Below are positions 1-8,235 of a DNA stretch of 12,734 nucleotides, one piece after another. The stretch is from an uncultured bacterium (lineage in GTDB: Bacteria > Bacteroidota > Bacteroidia > Chitinophagales > CAIOSU01), in assembly GCA_903861055.1 (NCBI GenBank), contig CAIOSU010000308.1, forward strand, positions 1 through 12,734, given 5' to 3'. Below the pieces are notes generated by a model. That model saw only the letters and a program-made list of their open reading frames with translations, did not search any database and was not told the DNA's origin. Position 1 is the first letter of the stretch. Every line of letters begins with the position of its first letter. A program made the position numbers and the translations under genes.

Positions 1-698
1 CCTGCCAATCCTGAACCTTCCGGAAACTGAGCATAACCCAGCAAACCATTACCGCCAAAATCAACCGACCACATATTAAAGTACTGGTTTGGGTCCCAAA
101 TAGTAGCTGGTTTAAGGGTGTTATCAATAGTAGTTGTGCTTGACCAATTTGCTTCGGTTCTTTGCACCCGGTGTATACCCGGTTCAGCCACGGTATTACC
201 ATTAGGATCGCGTAGGGCAAGACAAAACTCTATCTCCACATCGGCAGCCACCGGGCGGAAAGCTACAGGCGTATTCACCGTATCGGCATTGCGCCTCCGA
301 AAATCCTGATTTAAAATATTGATTTGGCTAATCACCCTTGAGGCCGCTATGTTCTCGTTGCTACCTACCGCATCGCCATTGTGAATGATATGCACTACCA
401 CCGGAATGGTAATAATGGCAGCCCTGCCTGATTTGTTCTGCTGTATTTGCTTTTGCTTTACAATTTCTTTTTGCAACCAACCTTCAAAGTCGTTTAGCGT
501 TGGTGCATTAGGAACGGTGCTACGCAATACGCTATCGGCGTACATGATGCCACAATGGTCGTATTGCACTGGTAATGTGCCGTTGTTGGGCAACTGAAAA
601 GGTATGCCTGTTTGTGCATTGGCACTAAAAAAAGACAAAAAAGAAGCGAGGAACACCAGTAGCATTCCTCGCTTTGTAATAACTGAAATCTTATTCAT
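1..698 (-). CDS. Secreted M43-like (pappalysin family) metalloprotease, N-terminal part
   Basis: Partial gene: it starts at ATG 698-696 and stays open to the window edge (232 codons visible), so the C-terminus is missing. Residues 1-28 form a signal peptide (K3, K9, R10, a hydrophobic stretch, then ANA before Q29). The segment with IPVVVHIIHN, then ISQINILNQDFRRRN, VEIEFCLA and a YFNMW segment matches, block for block, the region before the zinc site in the neighbouring 1703-residue M43 protease. The family's HExxHxxGxxH would lie beyond residue 232 and is not seen, so the protease call rests on homology to the neighbour. The stop of the upstream gene (750) is 51 bp away, so the two could share a transcript, but a terminator-like hairpin lies in codons 9-21. 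A start at Met12 would shorten the signal peptide and remove its positive charges, so Met1 is preferred. A T9SS tail is expected but unseen. Confidence 0.8.
   Translation of the reverse strand, partial: MNKISVITKRGMLLVFLASFLSFFSANAQTGIPFQLPNNGTLPVQYDHCGIMYADSVLRSTVPNAPTLNDFEGWLQKEIVKQKQIQQNKSGRAAIITIPVVVHIIHNGDAVGSNENIAASRVISQINILNQDFRRRNADTVNTPVAFRPVAADVEIEFCLALRDPNGNTVAEPGIHRVQRTEANWSSTTTIDNTLKPATIWDPNQYFNMWSVDFGGNGLLGYAQFPEGSGLA
637..674 (-). terminator. Terminator-like hairpin inside the signal-peptide codons of the partial protease gene
   Basis: Read on the minus strand, AAGCGAGGAA (674-665) pairs perfectly with TTCCTCGCTT (653-644) around an 11-nt loop. One C and then six T (642-637) follow. 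This has the form of a Rho-independent terminator. It lies 76 nt past the stop of the 1703-residue protease gene but also about 25 nt inside the next gene. It could end the upstream transcript, attenuate the downstream gene, or be a coincidence of coding sequence. The structure is seen directly; its activity is inferred. Confidence 0.55.
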
Positions 699-749
699 CG
701 GATCGGGTAATAGTTTAACTATAAATTACCCTACCAAGATAGCAAACAA

Positions 750-3700
750 TTAGTTAATTCTTAACACTTTACGCACTACAGTTTGGTCGCCGGAAATAAT
801 TTTTACGAAGTAAGTATTTGCCGGAACATGGCTCAAATCAATCTCAAAGTCGTTTACAACGCTCATTTTCAATTCAGATACAAATATCCGTTGCCCTAAA
901 GTGTTGTATACTTCAATTTGCGTTTCGCTACTATTATTATTCGAAACATTTACCACAAACTTACCATTGGTAGGGTTAGGATAGATAGTTACTCCAATTT
1001 TCGAGTCGATATCCGCTACATCGGTACCCACGGCTATTACAAAATTGAAAGTGCGTACACAATTGTTGGCATCGGTTACGGCTACGGTATAGTTTCCAGC
1101 ACCTAAACCAGTAGAGCTGGTGCCAGTGGCTCCATTGCTCCATGCATAAGTATAAGGTGCAGTGCCACCGCTAGCTGTTACAGTAGCTGTTCCAGTGTTT
1201 TGGCCTTGGGTGGTATTGGTTACCTGTATATTCGCCTGTATCTCGCTTGGGCCAGTTATCACAATGGTTTTAATTGTGGCACAGCCCGAGTTGTCGGTCA
1301 CGGTTACGGTATAGCTACCCGCACTAAGCGTAAACACGTTTTGCGTGCTTTGGCTGTTACTCCATGAGAAGTTATAAGGGGTTTGTCCGCCAGTTACGTT
1401 CAACGAAATACTGCCATTGTTGTTACCAAAGCAACCCGTTACATTGTTTTGGCTCACCGTTACATTAGGGCCAAGGCCAGTTACGGTTGCACTAGCAGTT
1501 ACTGAACAACCAGCTGCATCGGTTACGGTTACGGTGTAGTTGCCAGTGACCAAATTAGTAGCTGTTTGCGAAATTTGGTTAGCCGCATCGTTCCATAAGT
1601 ATGAGTATGGAGGAGTGCCAGCACTCACCACTGCAGTTGCTGTTCCGTTGCCTACAGCACCGCAACTTACTGGTGTTGTTGTTGCTGTTACGGTTGGGCC
1701 CGAAGTGGCTGTAAGGGTTACGCTCGATGTGGCGGTGCAGCCATTGCCATCGGTTACGGTTACAGTATATGCTCCTGCTACCAAACCTGTGGCTTGGGCA
1801 TTACTGCCTCCGCCATTGCTCCAAGCATAAGTATATGGTGTAGTACCTCCCGAAACACTGGCACTAGCCGAGCCATTGGCAGCAGTACAGCCAGGATTTA
1901 CGCTAGTGGTGCTTACCACCAATTGGGTAGGTTGGATGATAGTTACCTGCAACGCAGCAGCAGTGCAACCTGCACCATCAACCGCACTTACCGTGTAGGT
2001 TCCCGCAGCAAGGTTGGTGCGTGTAGCACCAGTAAAACCACCACTCCAGTTAAAGGTATAAGAACCCGAACCACCTGTAGCCGATACTGTTGCAGCGCCA
2101 TTGGTGCCTCCAAAACAAGATACATTGGTTTGGCTGCTAACTGATGATACCACTTGGCTAGGTTGTGTTACGGTACCAGTAGCAGTGGTTACACATAGAG
2201 CTGCATCGGTTACGGTTACTACATAAGTACCGGCGGTTAGGTTTGATTTAGTAGCTGCGTTTCCGCCGCCACTCCAAACATAGGTAAATGGCGCAGTTCC
2301 CCCGTTAGTGGTAACCGTTAAGCTACCATTATTACCGCCGAAACAGGTAACGTTTACCGTATTGGTTATGGTTGCCGTAGCACCTCCAAAATTGGTAACG
2401 GTGGCAGTACTGGTTGCGGTGCAGCCTGCTGCACTGGTAACCGTTACGGTGTAAACACCTGCCGCAACCCCTGTTAGGTTTTGTGTGGTTGGGCCGTTAC
2501 TCCATGTATAAGTATAAGGAGTTGTACCACCACTAACGGTAAGTGTAGCGCTACCATTTGATTGACCACAACCCGCTTGGGTAGTGCTGTTTGAAACAGT
2601 AATAGGACCTGAGCCTGATACTACCGTACTACCTATGACAGTGCAACCGTTTGCACTAGTTACTGTAACTGAATAGGCAGCGGGGCCTAAGTTGTTGATT
2701 GCTTGAGTAGTTGCACCAGTGCTCCACAAGTAAGTGTACGGCGCTGTGCCACCTGTAGCGCTAACCGTTGCCGTACCGGCATTGTTTGAGCAATTTGATG
2801 GTGTTGAGGTAACATTTAAAGTAACCGCTGGTGGTTGCGATACGGTGGTTGAAGTTGTACCGGTACATCCGTTGGCATCCGTTACCGTTACAGTATACGA
2901 ACCAGCAGCAAGGCCTGTTCGGTTCTGGGTAGTTGCGCCACCATTCCATAGGTATGTGTAAGGGCTGGTACCGCTGGCAACCGCAATGTTAATGGCGCCA
3001 TTGTTTCCTCCGTTGCAAGTTACGTTAGTAGTAGTTGCTGTTGGCACTGGCTTGCTACGAACTGTAATGTAGTTGGTAAGGGTTTTGGTATTTTGCCCGT
3101 TGGCGCCAGTGGCAACCAAAGTAACCGAGTAAGTACCTGCGGTGTTGTAGGTAACAGTAGGGCTAGTGGCAGTAGATGTTGATGGGGTTCCGCCAGTAAA
3201 AGTCCAGCTGTAAGAAGTTGCGTTGGTAGATGTATTTGTAAACGTTACAGTGCCGCCTGCACAAAATGCAGTTGGGGTACCCGTAAAGTTAGCCACTGGA
3301 GTTGGGCCGCTTGGGGCACATTCAACAGGGAAAATGATGTTTTTGAGGTTTACACCCCAACCTGCGAAGTAGGTGTTCCAAGTACCATTGCCAGCTTTTT
3401 CCCACCCAAAGTTTGCATTGCCGCTATTAACAGAGTTTGTTACCAATGCAATACTATCACCCGATGCATAAGTGTACTCAACACCGACAAAATAGTCACC
3501 TGTAACAATTGCAGGCGTAGTAAACGGAATCAATATTGGGCCCGTTGTAACAATCGATGAAATAGGGATTAACTGAGTTGTGAGCCTTGTGCCAGGCGAA
3601 CCACCAGCACCAGTGGCATCCCAAACACTCACGTTTACGTTGCCGCTGCCATTGGTTTTTGCCAAACCAAAGTAAATAGCTGCTGCAGTAATAGATGAAC

Positions 3701-5861
3701 CCGATACGGCGGGCGTATATTTATTGGCCTTCGCCAAATCACCATAAACATTATGGCCTGACAAGTAACCATCAACAGATGGGTTGGCACCTGCATAATA
3801 CAACCTTGCACTATCGGTGGCAGTAAAAATAGACACGGTGTCGCAGCCACCAGTGGTTGGCTGCACTACGTTGATGTAGCCAACCTTAGTTTCTCCGTCG
3901 TTGCCAAAACCATTGCTTGCGGTTAAGGTAACGGTGTATGTACCCACTGTATTGTAAGTAATTGTAGGATTCTGAGCAGTTGATGTTGCTGGTGTGCCAC
4001 CCGCAAAACTCCAGTTCCAACCAGTTGGGCTATTCGTTGATAAATCGGTAAATGCTACTGACGAACCTACTGGAACGGTGGTTGGGTTGCCCACGAAGTT
4101 GGCAACTGGCGGCTGTGTAACGGCTGGTTGCGAAAGATTAATATTGTCAAGGTATAGGTTGTTGCCATAGCCCGTTTGGTTCAAGAACCCAATTTGCACG
4201 TTGGGCTCACCAGCTAATGCTGTTAGGCTAATGGTATCCGTTTTCCATTGAGCCGAAGTTGGCGTAAAAGCGGTACCTAAAGCGGTGCGTGTAGCCAACT
4301 GAGTACCACCTTTCTTTTGCAACAAAAAGAAGGTTTGACCACAATCTAAACTAACAACCACCAATAAACTATCTGAAGCAGTGCCGCCAGTGCCGGTATA
4401 TTGAGCATAGGCATAATCAAAAGTAACACGACCATTGGTAACACCTACAAAACTAACAGGAGGCAACAATAGCAAATCTTGCTCGCCAGCGGCATTGTAA
4501 TCAAAATTATTGACAAAAACACTAGCAGCGCTAGTGCCATAGCCACCTATGGTAGCGCTTCGTTGCCAAGTAAAAGTGTTATCATAGTTTAGCAATTGCC
4601 AACCTGCAGTCGGGAACGTTGTGTTCTGGAAACCTTCAGTTACTGGCAAACTACCAACTGATGTAACAGTAATGTAGTTTACTTTGGTTTCGCCATCAGT
4701 TCCAGAGGCATTGGTAGCCGTTAATGTTACGGTATAAGTACCAGCTGTATTATAAGTAACCGTTGGGTTTTGAACCGTTGAAGAGGCAGGTGTACCACCG
4801 GCAAACGTCCATGCCCAAGTAGTAGGTGCACCACTTGATGCATCAGTAAAATTAACAGTTTGTCCAACACAAATCACCGTTTTATTGGCAGTAAAATTAG
4901 CCACTGGAGCTGTGCCCACGCTATTACAACCTGGCGATGAAAGCAAAGAACTTCTTACTCCAGAAAGAACAGCATTCATGTAATTAGACTGCTGTGTAGT
5001 AAACATATTGGTACAGCTAGAATAATCCATGAAGTTTTCATACTGATCTCCAGGAGCAGGAGTACCACACGAGTTGGTAGCAGCACAAGCGTAGTTTGGT
5101 CCATCGGTATTAGGGGTATCTGAAAAGCCATCATCCACTCCACAGCTAGGGTTTGAATCGCTGCCCCATGGGTGTGGTAGGCCAAAATAGTGACCAATTT
5201 CGTGGGTGGTGGTGCGCCCAAAGCCATTGTTGTAACCAAGGCTGTAGTCAACTACCAATCCGTCAATACTTGACCCCGGTACACCGGTTGTTGGCAAATA
5301 GGCATATCCAGCAACACCACCGTTGGTATTGCCGCATAAATCAACAATCCATACGTTCAGATAGTAACGTGGGTCGATTGGGCTAGAACCACCTGTACTG
5401 GCTGATTTCATAGCATTTGGCGCGTTATTAGGATCAAAACAAGTAGAACTTGTACTAACCCTTAAGATACGGTCTAAACAAAACTCTATTTGAGCATCAG
5501 CAGCAACACCTAAAAATGCTGAACGCGTTTGATTTGCATCACTGTTAGTGCGACGGTAATCATTATTTAGCGTTGTAATAATGTTATTGATTGAAGTAGT
5601 AGATACGTTCTCCGCAGCTGTATTATATACCACGTGTACAACTACAGAAACGGTGCGAACTGCACGATTACCACCAGCATTAGGGTTCTGCTGCATGTAA
5701 GCATTTACCTGCTGATCTAACTGAGCCATTTCGTTGGCATAGTTAGGGTTTTGTTGCAATTGCTGGTCAATTAAATGACCGAAATGGCAAGGGGCTTGTT
5801 GGGCGTTGCTATTGATGGCAAATAACCAAACAATTGCTACGATGGTTAAGATTTTTTTCAT
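750..5861 (-). CDS. Large secreted M43 metalloprotease with PKD domains, SprB repeats and T9SS sorting domain
   Basis: 1703 residues from the ATG at 5861. An in-frame ATG at 5978 is rejected because it lies within the preceding gene's terminator and would bury the signal peptide (residues 1-20, ending NSNA before QQ). Domains in order: M43 (cytophagalysin/pappalysin-like) protease about 65-310, with the zinc site HEIGHYFGLPH at 220-230 (His220, His224 and His230 as ligands, Glu221 catalytic) and a Met-turn at Met278 (NFMDY); PKD1 about 318-400; a jelly-roll-like region about 405-580; PKD2 about 583-665; an unassigned beta-rich region about 670-850; PKD3 about 850-935; nine SprB-type repeats of about 75 residues (about 939-1611), each with PYTY.W, GxYTVTVTD and usually GC; and a type A T9SS sorting domain with YPNP at 1627. 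It is probably exported and attached to the surface or released, where it cleaves protein. The ninth repeat lacks the early Cys. Protease and T9SS calls are strong; the substrate is unknown. Confidence 0.93.
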   Translation of the reverse strand: MKKILTIVAIVWLFAINSNAQQAPCHFGHLIDQQLQQNPNYANEMAQLDQQVNAYMQQNPNAGGNRAVRTVSVVVHVVYNTAAENVSTTSINNIITTLNNDYRRTNSDANQTRSAFLGVAADAQIEFCLDRILRVSTSSTCFDPNNAPNAMKSASTGGSSPIDPRYYLNVWIVDLCGNTNGGVAGYAYLPTTGVPGSSIDGLVVDYSLGYNNGFGRTTTHEIGHYFGLPHPWGSDSNPSCGVDDGFSDTPNTDGPNYACAATNSCGTPAPGDQYENFMDYSSCTNMFTTQQSNYMNAVLSGVRSSLLSSPGCNSVGTAPVANFTANKTVICVGQTVNFTDASSGAPTTWAWTFAGGTPASSTVQNPTVTYNTAGTYTVTLTATNASGTDGETKVNYITVTSVGSLPVTEGFQNTTFPTAGWQLLNYDNTFTWQRSATIGGYGTSAASVFVNNFDYNAAGEQDLLLLPPVSFVGVTNGRVTFDYAYAQYTGTGGTASDSLLVVVSLDCGQTFFLLQKKGGTQLATRTALGTAFTPTSAQWKTDTISLTALAGEPNVQIGFLNQTGYGNNLYLDNINLSQPAVTQPPVANFVGNPTTVPVGSSVAFTDLSTNSPTGWNWSFAGGTPATSTAQNPTITYNTVGTYTVTLTASNGFGNDGETKVGYINVVQPTTGGCDTVSIFTATDSARLYYAGANPSVDGYLSGHNVYGDLAKANKYTPAVSGSSITAAAIYFGLAKTNGSGNVNVSVWDATGAGGSPGTRLTTQLIPISSIVTTGPILIPFTTPAIVTGDYFVGVEYTYASGDSIALVTNSVNSGNANFGWEKAGNGTWNTYFAGWGVNLKNIIFPVECAPSGPTPVANFTGTPTAFCAGGTVTFTNTSTNATSYSWTFTGGTPSTSTATSPTVTYNTAGTYSVTLVATGANGQNTKTLTNYITVRSKPVPTATTTNVTCNGGNNGAINIAVASGTSPYTYLWNGGATTQNRTGLAAGSYTVTVTDANGCTGTTSTTVSQPPAVTLNVTSTPSNCSNNAGTATVSATGGTAPYTYLWSTGATTQAINNLGPAAYSVTVTSANGCTVIGSTVVSGSGPITVSNSTTQAGCGQSNGSATLTVSGGTTPYTYTWSNGPTTQNLTGVAAGVYTVTVTSAAGCTATSTATVTNFGGATATITNTVNVTCFGGNNGSLTVTTNGGTAPFTYVWSGGGNAATKSNLTAGTYVVTVTDAALCVTTATGTVTQPSQVVSSVSSQTNVSCFGGTNGAATVSATGGSGSYTFNWSGGFTGATRTNLAAGTYTVSAVDGAGCTAAALQVTIIQPTQLVVSTTSVNPGCTAANGSASASVSGGTTPYTYAWSNGGGSNAQATGLVAGAYTVTVTDGNGCTATSSVTLTATSGPTVTATTTPVSCGAVGNGTATAVVSAGTPPYSYLWNDAANQISQTATNLVTGNYTVTVTDAAGCSVTASATVTGLGPNVTVSQNNVTGCFGNNNGSISLNVTGGQTPYNFSWSNSQSTQNVFTLSAGSYTVTVTDNSGCATIKTIVITGPSEIQANIQVTNTTQGQNTGTATVTASGGTAPYTYAWSNGATGTSSTGLGAGNYTVAVTDANNCVRTFNFVIAVGTDVADIDSKIGVTIYPNPTNGKFVVNVSNNNSSETQIEVYNTLGQRIFVSELKMSVVNDFEIDLSHVPANTYFVKIISGDQTVVRKVLRIN
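1030..3045 (-). repeat. Nine tandem SprB-type coding repeats, about 225 bp each
   Basis: This stretch encodes residues about 939-1611 of the large protease as nine units of about 75 residues. Near-identical DNA blocks such as CATCGGTTACGGTTACGGT recur at a spacing close to 225 bp (for example near 1070, 1515, 1745 and 2203), encoding the TVTVTD core. Similarity at the DNA level makes recombination between units, and copy-number change, plausible. SprB repeats are named after the Flavobacterium gliding adhesin SprB. Here they probably form an extended stalk or an adhesive region. Confidence 0.85.
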
Positions 5862-5957
5862 TCTAAAGATTGGTTTGCAAGATTTTTGACGCGTAAATAT
5901 ACCCAATAACATTTTATACCGAAACAGGGAAATGCAATTAATTTGTTTGGACGACCA

Positions 5958-5998
5958 AAATAAAAAAAGCCGTTGCATTACAACAGCTTTTTTTATTT
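5958..5998 (-). terminator. Rho-independent terminator after the esterase gene
   Basis: Perfect 13-bp arms (AAATAAAAAAAGC at 5958-5970 and its complement at 5986-5998), extended by GTTG/CAAC around a short loop. Read on the minus strand it ends in a run of seven T, about 32 nt after the esterase stop. The A/T-rich outer arms would also work on the plus strand, but no plus-strand gene ends here. It separates the esterase from the protease gene, which would then need its own start signal. A weak -7-like TATATTTA lies at 5901-5894 on the minus strand, 33 nt before the protease ATG, without a good -33 TTG. Confidence 0.8.
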
Positions 5999-6008
5999 AA
6001 TGTTCAAG

Positions 6009-6028
6009 CAAGTGTGTTACAACACTTG
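6009..6028 (-). other. Short hairpin directly after the esterase stop codon
   Basis: CAAGTGT (6009-6015) and ACACTTG (6022-6028) form a 7-bp stem with a 6-nt loop, starting immediately after the stop codon (6032-6030). It has no T-run of its own and is followed by the full terminator at 5958-5998. It may protect the mRNA 3' end or help the terminator. Confidence 0.5.
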
Positions 6029-6029
6029 A

Positions 6030-7181
6030 TTATTTTATCAATTTATAGGTAACATAGGCAGTGCCTGTTGCAACATGAAGCAAGTATACACCCGATGGCA
6101 GGCTGGATGTATTAACTTGGTAATTGGTAGCATAAGGAGCAACTACCGCTTCATAAATTTTAGCTCCCAACACATCATATAATGCAATATATTTAACCCT
6201 TTCGTCGGTTATTTCAACGTTTAGTTGGTTGCCAATTGGGTTGGGATAGGTCTTTATTAACTTGCCGTTGGCTTTGATTGATTTAATACTGGTGGTAGTA
6301 TCTAGTGGTGTGGGGTTTGGATGGGTATATTTTGAGAAAAATGCCCAAGCCTCGGCACTGCCATCAATATCCTTGTTGGTAACCAAGCCCGGTATTAAAA
6401 ATGGCGCATTGGGCCAAGTATGCCCTCCATCCACAATTTTTATGAGCGTCACTTCGGTGCCACCATCGCAATTCACCGTGCGGTACCTGATAGGGTAAGA
6501 GTTATCGGTGTTATTGGTATTAGGCAGCGTATCAATAACCGTGGTGCCTGTTGGGCAATTGTTTTCAGCCAACCAAAACTGCATGGTTGAATCCACTGAA
6601 CCAATGCCTCTGCCACCATTGTAAGGCACCGTAGCGTCATCGGTGCCATGTATTTGCAATACAGGCACTGCCCTGTTTGGATTGCACTGGCTTTTCACAC
6701 CTGGCGCTAATAGGCCAGTAACCGATACGATGGCCGCAATGCGGTCTTCCAACTGGCAGGCCAACAGATAGCTCATATACCCCCCGTTACTCATGCCACA
6801 GGCATACACCCTGCTAGCATCAACCCTCAAACGGCTATTTACATCTTCAATTATGGCCTCGGTAAAGGCTACATCATCGGGCGAGGCTTGAAACCCGTAC
6901 GAGTTCCAGGCATTGCCCAATCCATCAGGATACACCACTATAAAATCTGCCGTATCGGCTACTGCATTCATATTGGAATATATTTGCTGCTGCAATGCAT
7001 TGCTAGTATAGCCATGAAAATTAATAACGAGCGGCGCGGCCACTTGCCCGTTGTGCCCTGGCGGTACATATAGTATATACTCGCGGTTGATGCCATTTAC
7101 AGTAATGGATATGGTACTTTGTGCTGATAAGCCAGCAACAGCAAATAACAACAAGATAGGTAGTAGGTATATTTTTCTCAT
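6030..7181 (-). CDS. Secreted alpha/beta-hydrolase esterase (PHB depolymerase / feruloyl esterase-like) with T9SS tail
   Basis: 383 residues from ATG 7181. A signal peptide covers residues 1-20 (MRKIYLL to LSA before QS). The catalytic domain, about 24-285, resembles the LpqC / PHB-depolymerase esterase family (COG3509). It has FHGY at 55-58 for the oxyanion region, the nucleophile elbow GMSNGG at 129-134 with Ser131, HGTDDATVPY at 178-187 with Asp182 as the likely acid, and GGHTWP at 252-257 with His254. A linker is followed by a T9SS type A sorting domain starting at YPNP (312-315) and ending in YKLIK. This family hydrolyses ester bonds in polyesters, feruloylated or acetylated polysaccharides and similar substrates; which one applies here cannot be read from sequence. 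It lies upstream of the protease genes on the same strand but is separated by a terminator, so it is probably transcribed alone. Confidence 0.9.
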   Translation of the reverse strand: MRKIYLLPILLLFAVAGLSAQSTISITVNGINREYILYVPPGHNGQVAAPLVINFHGYTSNALQQQIYSNMNAVADTADFIVVYPDGLGNAWNSYGFQASPDDVAFTEAIIEDVNSRLRVDASRVYACGMSNGGYMSYLLACQLEDRIAAIVSVTGLLAPGVKSQCNPNRAVPVLQIHGTDDATVPYNGGRGIGSVDSTMQFWLAENNCPTGTTVIDTLPNTNNTDNSYPIRYRTVNCDGGTEVTLIKIVDGGHTWPNAPFLIPGLVTNKDIDGSAEAWAFFSKYTHPNPTPLDTTTSIKSIKANGKLIKTYPNPIGNQLNVEITDERVKYIALYDVLGAKIYEAVVAPYATNYQVNTSSLPSGVYLLHVATGTAYVTYKLIK

Positions 7182-7204
7182 AAATAAGTAGTTAAGAACC
7201 TTTG

Positions 7205-7212
7205 CAAAGTAA
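7205..7212 (-). promoter_or_regulatory. Possible -7 element for the esterase gene
   Basis: On the minus strand the octamer TTACTTTG matches the Bacteroidetes -7 consensus TAnnTTTG at five of six fixed positions and ends 23 nt before the esterase ATG. The sequence about 21 bp upstream is TCG rather than TTG, so the -33 element is poor. A plus-strand near match, CATATTTG at 7269-7276, could likewise serve the divergent mscS gene. Both are weak. Confidence 0.3.
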
Positions 7213-7341
7213 CAAGATAAAATCAGTTTTTCGAGTTAGCGATTCGCAAAAACCAGTCCAAATATTGCCATATTTGCGTTAGCCAGCCAAACCTCCCTGT
7301 AATTTATTAGCTTTAGCATTCGCAAAACATTGCAAGCGTTA

Positions 7342-8235
7342 ATGTGGGAAAACATCAAACAAATATCGTTAAATGCCTATCATTTTTTTGATAGTCCTAT
7401 TTTCAGCATCGGCGATTCAGATGTTAGCGCGCTATCTATCAGTTATTTTATTGGTGCAACCATTCTGGTATTTGTGTTTGCTACGCAAATAAAACGCTTA
7501 TTCGTTAAGAAGATTTTCCCCCGTTACCATGTAGAAATTGGCTTGAGCGAGGCTGTGGCCACCATTATTAAGTACGTGGTTACCATACTTGGGTTAATCA
7601 TCGTGTTGGATTTTGCAGGCATAGACCTAAGTTCTCTCAAGCTTATTGCCGGCGCCTTGGGTGTTGGTATAGGCTTCGGGTTGCAAAACATTGTAAACAA
7701 TTTCGTTAGCGGCCTTATCATATTGTTCGAAAGGCCCATAAAAGTAGGTGACCGTATTGAAGTAGGCGGCGTAAACGGCGATGTGGTAAAGATAGCGGCA
7801 AGGGCTACTACCGTGGTTACCAACGATAATATTTCCATTATTGTGCCCAACAGCCAGTTTACCAGCAATAGCGTAACCAACTGGAGCCACGACAAAAAAG
7901 TGGTTCGATTTAATTACCCAGTTGGCGTGGCATATAAAGAAGACCCTGAGCGCATCAAAAAAGCACTGCTAGAAGTCGCCAACGCCAATGCAGGGGTGCT
8001 GAAAAACCCATACCCCGATGTATTGTTCGATTCGTATGGCGATAATGCAATAAACTTTAACCTAAGGGTGTGGACCATTGACTATTTGACTAGGCCGGGT
8101 GTGTTGCGCAGTCAGCTATACTATGCCATTTTTGAGAAGTTCAAAGAAATGAATATTGAAATTCCGTTTCCGCAACGCGATTTGCGGATGGTATTAGACA
8201 ATACAAAAACGGTGATTACCGATAAAAAGGCTTGA
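7342..8235 (+). CDS. mscS: Small-conductance mechanosensitive channel, MscS family
   Basis: 297 residues from ATG 7342. A TTG four codons earlier (7330) also opens the frame, but ATG is the simpler choice. The E. coli protein is 286 residues, so this is the compact MscS form without extra N-terminal domains. Predicted membrane helices are about 30-55, 70-93 and 98-127. The third carries the Gly/Ala-rich pore pattern GALGVGIGFG (104-113), followed by LQNIVNNFVSG and then FERPIKVGD (129-137), a hallmark of the family. The beta domain has RATTVVTNDN and VPNSQF (168-173). A C-terminal alpha/beta domain ends with IPFPQRDL. It forms a homoheptameric inner-membrane channel that opens under tension and releases solutes on osmotic downshock. 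It is divergent from the esterase gene and separated from rpmB by a promoter, so it is likely a single-gene transcript. Confidence 0.93.
   Translation: MWENIKQISLNAYHFFDSPIFSIGDSDVSALSISYFIGATILVFVFATQIKRLFVKKIFPRYHVEIGLSEAVATIIKYVVTILGLIIVLDFAGIDLSSLKLIAGALGVGIGFGLQNIVNNFVSGLIILFERPIKVGDRIEVGGVNGDVVKIAARATTVVTNDNISIIVPNSQFTSNSVTNWSHDKKVVRFNYPVGVAYKEDPERIKKALLEVANANAGVLKNPYPDVLFDSYGDNAINFNLRVWTIDYLTRPGVLRSQLYYAIFEKFKEMNIEIPFPQRDLRMVLDNTKTVITDKKA

Noticed and set aside
705..731. Hairpin GGGTAAT/ATTACCC in the 51-bp gap between the two proteases, considered as a terminator
   Set aside because: The stem is only 7 bp, the loop is long and no T-run follows; the hairpin at 637-674 is far better.
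1540..2144. Plus-strand open frames of about 96 and 116 codons inside the protease gene
   Set aside because: They are antisense to the SprB repeats, have the low-complexity composition expected of that repeat, and lack any recognisable domain or start context.
1030..3045. Regular repeats considered as a CRISPR array
   Set aside because: The period is about 225 bp, the repeats are in frame and code for SprB domains, and no cas genes are present.
4976..5251. Minus-strand open frame of 91 codons
   Set aside because: It lies in another frame over the M43 catalytic domain and has no family features; a shadow of the real gene.
5862..5978. 39-residue N-terminal extension of the large protease from an ATG at 5978
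   Set aside because: It overlaps the esterase terminator hairpin and puts a clear signal peptide (MKKILT to NSNA) internally; ATG 5861 is the better start.
7330..7341. TTG start for the mscS gene
   Set aside because: It adds only four residues, and the ATG at 7342 in the same frame is a normal start.
7524..7895. Antisense open frame of 123 codons within mscS
   Set aside because: mscS is strongly supported on the other strand, and the antisense translation shows no domain.
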